Assembly: GCA_023461135.1 (NCBI GenBank)
Contig: JAEWNX010000374.1
Coordinates: forward strand, 1-6,688
Length of the DNA stretch: 6,688 nucleotides
From: Pseudomonadota bacterium
GTDB lineage: Bacteria > Pseudomonadota > Alphaproteobacteria > Caulobacterales > Aquidulcibacteraceae
Reading direction: 5' to 3'
In this document: piece after piece, positions 1 to 5,957 of the stretch
How the letters are laid out: each line of letters begins with the position of its first letter
How positions within the stretch are numbered: the stretch's first letter is position 1
Translations under genes and position numbers: made by a program
Notes under the pieces: generated by a model
What the model saw: only the letters and a program-made list of their open reading frames with translations
What the model was told of the DNA's origin: nothing
Database searches by the model: none

Positions 1-2
1 TT

Positions 3-1157
3 CTCGTTGCGACAATGTTTGCGCCGCTGGACGCGGATGCGCAGCGCCGCCGCGCGCGCCGTCCGCCGCCGCCGCCCCCGCCGCCGGCTGTCGCCCAGCA
101 CGTCGCCATCATGGACGCCGCCTCCGGGACGATTCTCGCGTGCGAGAACTGCAACGAGCCGATTCCGCCCGCCTCGATGGCCAAGCTGATGACCGTGCTG
201 ATCGTGCTCGAGCAGGTGCAGGCCGGCCGGATCAATTACAACACCCACTTCAGGGTTAGCGAATATGCCTGGCGCGAGCACGGGGCGATGTCGGCCGGCT
301 CGCACATGTTCTTGCCGATCAACTCGTATGTGGCGGTCGGCGATCTGCTGCAGGGCGCGGTGATCGTCTCGGCCAACGATGCGTGCGTCGTGCTAGCCGA
401 AGGCGTCGCGGGATCGGAAGCGGCTTTTGTGGAGCTGATGAACCGCCGGGCGCAGGAGCTTGGGTTGACGACCGCGCGGTTTCGCAACGTGACCGGCGTG
501 GACGATCCCGAGCAGCGCATCAGCACGGCCGATCTCGCGCGGCTCGCGCGCTATCTCATCCTGCACTACCCCGATTTCTATCAGGTCTATTCACGCCGCG
601 AGTTCACCTTCAATCGCCGCACGCAGCAGAACCGCAATCCGCTCCTCGGCGCCTTTCCAGGCGCGGATGGCGTGAAGACCGGACACACCGACGAGTCCGG
701 GTATGGGTTGGTTGGTTCGGCGGTGCAGGACGGACAACGGCGCATTGTTGTGTTCAACGGCCTGCCGACGATGGCCGCGCGCAACAGCGAAGCGCAGCGG
801 CTGATGCGCGCGGCGTTCAACGACTACGCGATGCGCACCTTTGCCGAAGCGGGGGCTGAGCTCGGGCAGGCGCAGGTGCGGTTGGGGTCGCGCCGCGCCG
901 TGCCGCTGGTGACGGAGGACGAGATCACGATCGTCGGTCCGCGCGGGGCGCAGCAGAACCTGACCGCCCGCATCGTTTATGACGGGCCGCTGGCCGCCCC
1001 GATTCAGCGCGGCCAAGTGGTGGCGCGGCTCGTGGTCGAAGGCCCGAATTTCGAGCGGCAGGAGTTTCCGCTGCAGGCGGGACGGCGCGTGGGAAAGGCG
1101 AACTGGTTCGTCCGCGCCTGGGAAGGCTTGCGCCTGACCTTCTTCGGCCCTTCATAG
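3..1157 (+). CDS. dacC: D-alanyl-D-alanine carboxypeptidase, DacC/PBP5 type (5' partial)
   Basis: Periplasmic penicillin-binding protein of peptidase family S11. It removes the terminal D-Ala from peptidoglycan pentapeptides and so limits cross-linking. All three active-site motifs are present (numbered from the ATG at 15): SMAK at 54-57 with nucleophile S54, SAN at 119-121, and KTG at 221-223. The catalytic domain spans about 28-255, a PBP5 C-terminal beta domain about 275-350, and an amphipathic Trp/Phe-rich tail (NWFVRAWEGL) follows, as expected for membrane-surface anchoring. The ATG at 15 is probably not the start: the frame stays open to the window edge as LVAT before it, and LVATMFAPLDADAQ looks like the end of a signal peptide cleaved near ADA-Q. 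The mature N terminus would then begin with an Arg-rich run and eight prolines. A CENC motif (C43, C46) sits just before the active-site serine. tmk follows after 4 bp. Function is confident; the choice of dacC over dacA/dacF is by convention. Confidence 0.93.
   Translation, partial: LVATMFAPLDADAQRRRARRPPPPPPPPAVAQHVAIMDAASGTILACENCNEPIPPASMAKLMTVLIVLEQVQAGRINYNTHFRVSEYAWREHGAMSAGSHMFLPINSYVAVGDLLQGAVIVSANDACVVLAEGVAGSEAAFVELMNRRAQELGLTTARFRNVTGVDDPEQRISTADLARLARYLILHYPDFYQVYSRREFTFNRRTQQNRNPLLGAFPGADGVKTGHTDESGYGLVGSAVQDGQRRIVVFNGLPTMAARNSEAQRLMRAAFNDYAMRTFAEAGAELGQAQVRLGSRRAVPLVTEDEITIVGPRGAQQNLTARIVYDGPLAAPIQRGQVVARLVVEGPNFERQEFPLQAGRRVGKANWFVRAWEGLRLTFFGPS
63..86 (+). repeat. CCG triplet tract encoding eight prolines
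   Basis: Eight consecutive proline codons, seven CCG and one CCC, at codons 17-24 of the carboxypeptidase counted from the ATG at 15. The tract lies between the putative signal peptide and the catalytic domain. It is a simple-sequence repeat that could vary in length by slippage without a frameshift, and a polyproline stretch known to slow ribosomes unless EF-P is present. Confidence 0.8.
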
Positions 1158-1161
1158 AGGC

Positions 1162-1782
1162 ATGGCGGAAGGCCGTTTCATCACGCTCGAAGGCGGCGAA
1201 GGCACGGGCAAATCCACGCTGGCGCGCGGGCTTGGCGAAGCGCTGCGCGCGAACGGACGCGACGTGGTGCTGACGCGCGAACCTGGCGGCGCGCCGGGCG
1301 CGGACGCGATCCGCAAGCTGCTGGTGGAAGGCGATGCGGGGCGCTGGAGCGCGATGGAGGAGGCGCTGCTGTTCGCGGCGGCGCGGCTCAATCATCTCGT
1401 GCACACAATCCGCCCGGCGCTGGCGCGCGGCGCGTGGGTAATCTGTGATCGATACTATGACTCCACACGCGCCTATCAGGTTGCTGCGGGCGGGCTCGAT
1501 CCGCGCGCACTCAATGCGCTGAACGCGCTAATCGAAGCGCCGGCGCCGGATTTGACGCTTGTGCTTGATCTTGATTCCACGAGCGGCTTGGGACGCTCGC
1601 AAGGCCGATACGCCGGCGAGGATCGCTTCGAGAAAAAGGACGCGGGCTTTCACTCGCGTGTCCGCGCGGAGTTTCTCGCGATCGCCAAGCGCGAGCCTCA
1701 GCGTTGCGTGGTGATCGATGCCGGACAGTCGGCGGAGCAGGTGTTGAAGCAGTCGCTCAGCGCGATCGGGGCGCGGCTGTGA
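1162..1782 (+). CDS. tmk: Thymidylate kinase (dTMP kinase)
   Basis: Cytoplasmic kinase that phosphorylates dTMP to dTDP with ATP, an essential step of dTTP synthesis. The 206 residues match the family's usual length of about 200-215. The P-loop GGEGTGKST is at 11-19, followed by the dTMP-binding REPGG at 39-43 and the family signature DRYYDSTRAYQ at 96-106. The lid region lies around 145-158 and contains GRYAGEDRFEKK. Conserved ALLFAAAR at 68-75 contributes to the nucleotide site. The ATG lies 4 bp after the dacC stop, with an AGAGG that is too close for an ideal ribosome binding site, so translation probably depends on coupling to dacC. The stop codon overlaps the holB GTG start in the sequence GTGA. 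Nothing in the protein looks degraded, and I see no reason to doubt activity. Confidence 0.97.
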   Translation: MAEGRFITLEGGEGTGKSTLARGLGEALRANGRDVVLTREPGGAPGADAIRKLLVEGDAGRWSAMEEALLFAAARLNHLVHTIRPALARGAWVICDRYYDSTRAYQVAAGGLDPRALNALNALIEAPAPDLTLVLDLDSTSGLGRSQGRYAGEDRFEKKDAGFHSRVRAEFLAIAKREPQRCVVIDAGQSAEQVLKQSLSAIGARL

Positions 1783-2777
1783 AGGCGGAAAAACTCGCGC
1801 CCGAGACGGACAAAGAGGCGGAAGCGCCGCATCCGCGCGAGACGTTTACGTTCGTCGGCCACGAGGACGAGGAGCTTGCGCTTGCCGACGGACTAACGAG
1901 CGGGCGCATGCATCATGCTTGGTTGATCACCGGCACGAAGGGGCTGGGAAAGGCGACGCTGGCGTATCGGTTCGCGCGCGTGGCGCTTGGGGCGAAGCGT
2001 GTGGGCGCGCGTCCGCTGGACGTCGATCCGGAAGATCAGGTGGCGCGGCGCATCAATGCGCAGTCACATCCGGATTTGTTTGTGCTTCGTCGTGGACTGA
2101 ACGATCGCGGGCGGCCGCGGCGCGAGATTGCGGTCGATGATGCGCGCGAGCTTGGGCACTTCTTTTCGCTCGCGCCGTCCGAAGGCGGCATGCGCGTGGC
2201 GGTGATCGATGCGGTGGACGATCTGAACACGAACTCGGCGAACGCGATCTTGAAAACGCTTGAGGAGCCGCCGGCGCGGTCGGTGCTGCTGCTGGTGTGT
2301 CATGCGCCTGGCGCGATTTTGCCGACGATACGCTCGCGCTGCCGGCGCTTGGCGTTGCGGCCGTTGAGCGATGCGCAAGTCGCCGAAGCGCTTGGTGAGA
2401 AGGACGATGCGCTTGTCTCGCTGGCGAAAGGCCGGCCGGGGCGCGCGATTGCATTGAAGGCGCAGGGGTTGGATGCGAGCGCGGCACGGTTGGATCGCGC
2501 GCAAACGGCGATTACGCGCGGCGAAGCTGGGCCGGTGTTGAATGCGCTTTACGATCAGCTGAGCGGCGAACCGTTTGAGCGGCTCGCGGGCGTGTTGGAG
2601 CTGGCGGAAGAGTGGACGCGCGCGGCGGGGGTCGAGCAGGGCGGTGAGCAATGGGCTGAGGCGTGGTCGGCGCTGGAGACGCTGCGCGGCGAAGCCGAAG
2701 GCCTCGACATGGATCCGCGGCATGCGCTGGCGCGCGCTGTCGGCGTGCTTGATCGCGCGGCGGCGGCGCGCAGATGA
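1779..2777 (+). CDS. holB: DNA polymerase III subunit delta'
   Basis: Clamp-loader subunit of the replicative polymerase, acting with DnaX and HolA to load the beta clamp; cytoplasmic. I chose the GTG at 1779, which overlaps the tmk stop as GTGA and gives 332 residues. The longer reading from an ATG at 1704 would add 25 residues (starting MRGDRCRTVGGAG) that are only an out-of-frame copy of the tmk C terminus. In the GTG numbering, the AAA+ fold shows a degenerate P-loop GTKGLGKAT at 52-60, HPDLFVL at 97-103, the sensor-like LKTLEEPP at 158-165 and the SRC motif at 186-188, which presents the arginine finger in clamp loaders. The C-terminal collar domain runs from about 210 to the end. The four-cysteine zinc module of E. 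coli delta' is absent; the only cysteines are C174 and C188. The stop overlaps the tatD start as ATGA. Confidence 0.94.
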   Translation: MKAEKLAPETDKEAEAPHPRETFTFVGHEDEELALADGLTSGRMHHAWLITGTKGLGKATLAYRFARVALGAKRVGARPLDVDPEDQVARRINAQSHPDLFVLRRGLNDRGRPRREIAVDDARELGHFFSLAPSEGGMRVAVIDAVDDLNTNSANAILKTLEEPPARSVLLLVCHAPGAILPTIRSRCRRLALRPLSDAQVAEALGEKDDALVSLAKGRPGRAIALKAQGLDASAARLDRAQTAITRGEAGPVLNALYDQLSGEPFERLAGVLELAEEWTRAAGVEQGGEQWAEAWSALETLRGEAEGLDMDPRHALARAVGVLDRAAAARR

Positions 2778-3565
2778 AGCCAATGCTGATCGACAGCCAC
2801 GTGAACCTGCATCATCACGCGTTCGCGGAGGATCGCGAAGCGGTAATTGCGCGAGCGCGCGATGCGGGCGTCGCGCGGATGCTGACCATCTGCGATAGAA
2901 TCGAGAACTTCGACGATGTTATCGCGATCGCTGAAAAGCATGCCGACATCTACGCGAGCGTCGGCGCGCATCCGCATTATGCGAAGGATCATCTGGGCCT
3001 GACGGCGGAGCGGCTGATTGAGCTCGGGCGCCACGAGAAGGTGGTCGGGGTGGGGGAAACGGGTCTCGATCAGCACTACAAGTTCAGCCCCCTTGAGGAT
3101 CAGGTCGCGGCGTTTCGCGCGCACGCGAAGGCAGCGCACGCGCTGGACAAGACGCTGATCATCCACACGCGCGAAGCGGATGCCGCAATGGCGGAGCTGT
3201 TGGAGGAGGAGGCGGGGAAGGGCCCTCTTCGCATCCTGATGCACTGCTACACGAGTGGTATGGAATTAGCGCAGCGCGCGCTCGCAATCGGCGCGTATTT
3301 CTCGTTCTCAGGCATCATGACGTTCAAGAACGCCGAGGACGTGCGCGCCATCGCCAGGGACGTGCCTTTGGACCGCGTGATCGTCGAGACCGATTGCCCC
3401 TATCTGGCCCCTGTCCCGCATCGCGGCCAACGCTGTGAGCCGATGCATGTCGCGGAGGTGCAGGCGGCGTTCGCGAAGCTAAGAGGGCTGGGTGAGGAGG
3501 AGGCGAGCGCCCTGCTCGCTGACAACTTCTTCCGCCTCTTCCCAACCATCACGAGGCCCAGCTGA
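2774..3565 (+). CDS. TatD-family metal-dependent hydrolase (putative DNase)
   Basis: TIM-barrel amidohydrolase of the TatD family; characterised relatives are metal-dependent 3'-5' exonucleases or DNases. Its 263 residues match the family's roughly 255-265. Visible landmarks: DSHVNLH at 7-13, GAHPHYA at 64-70, GETGLDQHY at 94-102 (metal ligand E95), IHTREAD at 130-136 (H131), MHCYTSG at 156-162 (H157), and ETDCPYLAPVPHRG at 205-218 (D207). The usual N-terminal HxH metal pair reads H9-V10-N11, so the second histidine is replaced by asparagine, although histidines follow at 13-15. The ATG at 2774 overlaps the holB stop as ATGA. An alternative ATG at 2783 would give MLIDSHVN, which resembles the start of many relatives, so the first three residues are uncertain. 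The next gene overlaps the stop by one base. The physiological substrate cannot be read from sequence. Confidence 0.9.
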   Translation: MKPMLIDSHVNLHHHAFAEDREAVIARARDAGVARMLTICDRIENFDDVIAIAEKHADIYASVGAHPHYAKDHLGLTAERLIELGRHEKVVGVGETGLDQHYKFSPLEDQVAAFRAHAKAAHALDKTLIIHTREADAAMAELLEEEAGKGPLRILMHCYTSGMELAQRALAIGAYFSFSGIMTFKNAEDVRAIARDVPLDRVIVETDCPYLAPVPHRGQRCEPMHVAEVQAAFAKLRGLGEEEASALLADNFFRLFPTITRPS

Positions 3566-4380
3566 TGGGGACGCTGCGCGTCACCGTGCTTGGCTGCGGA
3601 TCGTCCGGCGGCGTGCCGCGCGCGACTGGCGATTGGGGCGTGTGCGATCCGAATGAGCCCAAGAACCGGCGCACGCGCTGCGGACTGCTCTTGCAGCAAT
3701 GGAGCGGGGCGCGGGGCAATCCGGAAGAGGCGACGACGGTGCTGATCGATGCGCCGCCGGAGCTGCGCCAGCAGCTGGCGGACGCCGGTGCGCGGCGGCT
3801 GGATGGCGTCGTGCTCAGCCACGATCACGCCGACCAGACCAATGGCTTCGACGATGTGCGCGCATTCTTCCTGAAGCAGCGCGCGATGATCCCGTTATGG
3901 CTGGATGATAGCACGCGTGAGACGTTCATGCGCCGCTTTGGCTACACGTTCGTCAGCGGGCCCGGTTATCCGGCGATCGTGCGTGTAGCGGGTGATCTAT
4001 CGCCGCTCGCGCCGATCCGCGTGAACGGGCCTGGCGGCGTTATGGAGTTGTTGCCGCTCGAGCAGGATCACGGCTTCTCGCGCTCGCTGGGCTTTCGTGT
4101 TGGGCCGATCGCGTATTCCAACGATCTTGTGGCGATGCCCGAGGAGACGTTCGCGGCGCTCGACGGACTGGCGTTGTGGATCGTCGATGCGCTCCGCGAC
4201 AGGCCACACCCAACGCACGCGCATGTGGAGCGCACGCTGGAATGGATCGCGCGCGTGCGGCCCGCGCACGCGCTGCTGACCAACATGCACATCGACCTGG
4301 ATTACGCGTCGCTGAAGGCGAGGCTGCCGGGCGGCGTTGAACCCGCGTACGATGGCTGGGCTGGCGACTATCCGATCTGA
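3565..4380 (+). CDS. MBL-fold metallo-hydrolase, PhnP-like
   Basis: Metallo-beta-lactamase-fold hydrolase resembling PhnP, a phosphodiesterase; relatives in this operon position are mostly uncharacterised. The 271 residues begin with a glycine-rich strand and loop, LGCGSSGGVPRATGDWG at 9-25, then NRRTRCGLLL at 34-43 and IDAPPELRQQL at 61-71. The metal motif is SHDHADQTNGFDDVR at 85-99, supplying H86, H88 and D90. The last ligand position, normally His, is Q91. Further expected ligands are H169 (EQDHGFSRSLGF), D187 (YSNDLVAM) and H242 (LLTNMHIDLDY). The ATG overlaps the tatD stop as TGATG and has GAGG at 3553-3556, eight bases upstream. Its stop ends the tight operon. Fold and family are confident, substrate unknown. 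The mixed ligand set suggests either a tuned dinuclear site or reduced metal affinity (inference). Confidence 0.88.
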   Translation: MGTLRVTVLGCGSSGGVPRATGDWGVCDPNEPKNRRTRCGLLLQQWSGARGNPEEATTVLIDAPPELRQQLADAGARRLDGVVLSHDHADQTNGFDDVRAFFLKQRAMIPLWLDDSTRETFMRRFGYTFVSGPGYPAIVRVAGDLSPLAPIRVNGPGGVMELLPLEQDHGFSRSLGFRVGPIAYSNDLVAMPEETFAALDGLALWIVDALRDRPHPTHAHVERTLEWIARVRPAHALLTNMHIDLDYASLKARLPGGVEPAYDGWAGDYPI

Positions 4381-4423
4381 GTCGTGATATCGCTTCCCAT
4401 AATCTATCTTATGCGAGAATAGA
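4381..4423 (+). promoter_or_regulatory. AT-rich gap before mazG, possible promoter/leader
   Basis: This 43-bp gap is markedly richer in A and T than the coding sequence around it. CATAAT at 4398-4403 matches five of six bases of a sigma-70 -10 box, but no convincing -35 lies 16-18 bp upstream (4375-4380 is ATCTGA). CATAA and TTATG form a short 5-bp inverted repeat at 4398-4413. GAGAA at 4415-4419 is a weak ribosome binding site four bases before the mazG ATG. A GAGTC, matching the CcrM methylation target GANTC of alphaproteobacteria, spans 4379-4383. mazG may thus have its own promoter, or it may simply be read through from the upstream operon. Confidence 0.25.
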
Positions 4424-5260
4424 ATGTCTGGCCAAGCTACTGATAAGACGAGAGAAAATAGCGCAGAGACGCCGACTCGAAATGCCTCCTCGACCCAGGC
4501 CGTGCTGGATGTGATGGCGCGGCTGCGGGATCGCGAGCGCGGCTGTCCGTGGGATATCGAGCAGAACTTCCGCACCATCGCGCCATACACGATCGAGGAA
4601 GCCTACGAGGTCGCGGACGCGATCCAGCGCGATGATCTTAAAGCGCTCAAGGAAGAGCTGGGCGACCTTCTCTTCCAGGTCGCCTTTCACGCGCGCATGG
4701 CCGAGGAGCAAGGCGCGTTCGATTTCGCCGACGTTGCGCAAGCGCTGGCCGACAAGATGATCGAGCGACATCCGCACGTGTTCGAAGACAAGATCGAGCG
4801 CACCGCGGAAGAGCAGACCCAGGCGTGGGAGACGCTGAAGGCGGAGAAGCGCGCCGCGTCCGGCGCGTCGCTGTTGGACGACGTGGCGATGGCCCTCCCC
4901 GCCCTCATGCGCGCCGAGAAGCTCACCAAGAGGGCTGCTCGCATAGACTTCGATTGGCCGACGCCGGATGAGGTGCTGGAGAAGCTCGAAGAAGAGCTGG
5001 CAGAACTACACGACGCGCGGCTCAGGAAGGATCACGAAGCGCTCACCGAAGAGATGGGCGACATCCTCTTCGTGATGGCGAACCTGGCGCGCAAGCTGAA
5101 GGTCGATCCCGAGGAAGCGCTGCGGCGCGCGAACGCGAAGTTCGTGCGGCGGTTTCAGTACATCGAGCGCAAGTTGGCGGAGGCTGGGCGCACCGGGCCG
5201 CAACCGCTGGACGAGATGGAAGCGCTGTGGCTTGAGGCTAAGCGGGATGAGAAAAAATAG
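4424..5260 (+). CDS. mazG: Nucleoside triphosphate pyrophosphohydrolase MazG
   Basis: Hydrolyses (d)NTPs to the monophosphate and pyrophosphate; in bacteria it is thought to clear abnormal nucleotides and to affect stress responses. The 278 residues hold two all-alpha MazG repeats. The first, about 27-140, has CPWDIEQ at 41-47, the metal-binding EExxE at 58-62 (EEAYE) and ExxD at 78-81. The second, about 155-250, has EExxE at 190-194 (EELAE) and ExxD at 210-213. Both repeats therefore keep their metal ligands; in E. coli MazG the C-terminal domain carries the activity. The first 22-25 residues (Ser/Thr-rich) precede the conserved fold and use codons such as AGA, CGA, AAT and ACT that are rare elsewhere here. 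GTG codons at 4502 and 4511 and an ATG at 4514 are possible later starts, but only the first two would leave the repeat nearly intact. The stop is one base from that of the convergent gene. Confidence 0.95.
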   Translation: MSGQATDKTRENSAETPTRNASSTQAVLDVMARLRDRERGCPWDIEQNFRTIAPYTIEEAYEVADAIQRDDLKALKEELGDLLFQVAFHARMAEEQGAFDFADVAQALADKMIERHPHVFEDKIERTAEEQTQAWETLKAEKRAASGASLLDDVAMALPALMRAEKLTKRAARIDFDWPTPDEVLEKLEEELAELHDARLRKDHEALTEEMGDILFVMANLARKLKVDPEEALRRANAKFVRRFQYIERKLAEAGRTGPQPLDEMEALWLEAKRDEKK

Positions 5261-5261
5261 C

Positions 5262-5906
5262 TCAGGCTTTCGAAATGGCGTCGCGCCAGTCGCGCAGAAA
5301 AAGGTAGGACGCCAGCATCGCGGTCGGGAGCGGAACGGCGGCAAAGGCAAATTCCATCGCTGGCGTGAGCATGCCCCGCTCGCCCAGCCAGCCTGCCAGG
5401 GCGAATGTCGGGATGCCGCCGTAGAAGATCGCGAAGTAGCCGCGTGTTTGCAGCAACGTGTTGAGCCGCGCCAAACCGGGTTCGTCACGGGAGAGATGCA
5501 GGAGCCACATGCTGGTCGCGAGCGAAATCACCAGTGAGCCGCTGGCGTAGTAGAACCATGGCCAGATTTCCTCGCGTCCGATCAGCGGCATCGCGAACAG
5601 GAGCGTCAGCGGGACGATGAAGGTGACAACGGAGTCCGCCAACGATGGCACGCGCTCGTGGCTGATGCCGAGGTGGGAATAGATGATCCAAGCCGCCACG
5701 GCTGAGCTGCCGTGCGCGGTGATCTGGCCCCACGTGCGCAGCGTGTCGATCGTGAGCGGCCAGAGCGCGATACGTTCGCGGATTTCGGAGACAAGATCCG
5801 CCAATACGAGACCGATGAGGACGCTCAGCAGCGTGATGAAGAGCGAGGGAAATTGGTGCTTGATGCGACTTTCAAGCGTCACTGCCTGAGGCTCACCGGC
5901 ATCCAT
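5262..5906 (-). CDS. Unrecognised integral membrane protein, about six helices
   Basis: I do not recognise this 214-residue protein. Hydrophobic stretches fit membrane helices near 20-38, 57-78, 91-109, 115-137, 155-174 and 183-204, so the protein is almost entirely membrane. It has no cleavable signal peptide; a polar N-terminal segment of about 19 residues precedes helix 1. Charged loops include SEIRERI at 40-46, GREEIW at 110-115 and LSRDEPGLARL at 138-148. The last loop is the longest polar stretch and could face the cytoplasm (inference). No catalytic, transporter or nucleotide-binding motif stands out. The ATG at 5906 is preceded by a strong Shine-Dalgarno-like GGGGGGA six bases away, which supports both the start and the reality of the gene. 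It lies downstream of ldcA on the same strand, 51 bp after its stop, and may be cotranscribed with it. Its stop is one base from the mazG stop. Confidence 0.8.
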   Translation of the reverse strand: MDAGEPQAVTLESRIKHQFPSLFITLLSVLIGLVLADLVSEIRERIALWPLTIDTLRTWGQITAHGSSAVAAWIIYSHLGISHERVPSLADSVVTFIVPLTLLFAMPLIGREEIWPWFYYASGSLVISLATSMWLLHLSRDEPGLARLNTLLQTRGYFAIFYGGIPTFALAGWLGERGMLTPAMEFAFAAVPLPTAMLASYLFLRDWRDAISKA

Positions 5907-5922
5907 GCGTGTCCCCCCGTTA

Positions 5923-5947
5923 CCGTCGCAAAACTAGCCTGCGACGG
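5923..5947 (-). other. Perfect 8-bp inverted repeat (RNA hairpin) between ldcA and the membrane protein
   Basis: CCGTCGCA at 5923-5930 and TGCGACGG at 5940-5947 are exact reverse complements separated by nine bases, AAACTAGCC on the plus strand. In the minus-strand transcript the GC-rich stem would form 10 bases after the ldcA stop and about 16 bases before the membrane protein's ATG. No U-run follows on the minus strand, where the next bases are TAACGGGGGGA, so it is not a textbook intrinsic terminator. It may act as a 3' stabiliser, a Rho-related pause or an attenuator setting downstream expression, or it may be an operator. The structure is seen directly; its role is inferred. Confidence 0.5.
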
Positions 5948-5957
5948 CTCGGCGTGG

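Noticed and set aside
591..1404. Minus-strand open frames opposite dacC and tmk
   Set aside because: Composition-driven shadows; the plus-strand genes carry complete active-site motifs.
1704..1778. Longer holB reading from the ATG at 1704
   Set aside because: The extra 25 residues are an out-of-frame translation of the tmk C terminus and do not resemble HolB; the GTG at 1779 gives a compact GTGA junction.
2064..3244. Long minus-strand open frames opposite holB and tatD (2064-2783 and 2555-3244)
   Set aside because: Arg/Ala/Gln-rich shadow translations typical of GC-rich DNA, opposite genes with clear catalytic motifs, with no recognisable domain.
5234..5263. Imperfect inverted repeat GAGGCTA/TAGCTC at the mazG end as a terminator
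   Set aside because: The stem is about six pairs with a bulge and a 17-base loop, and no U-tract follows the stem.
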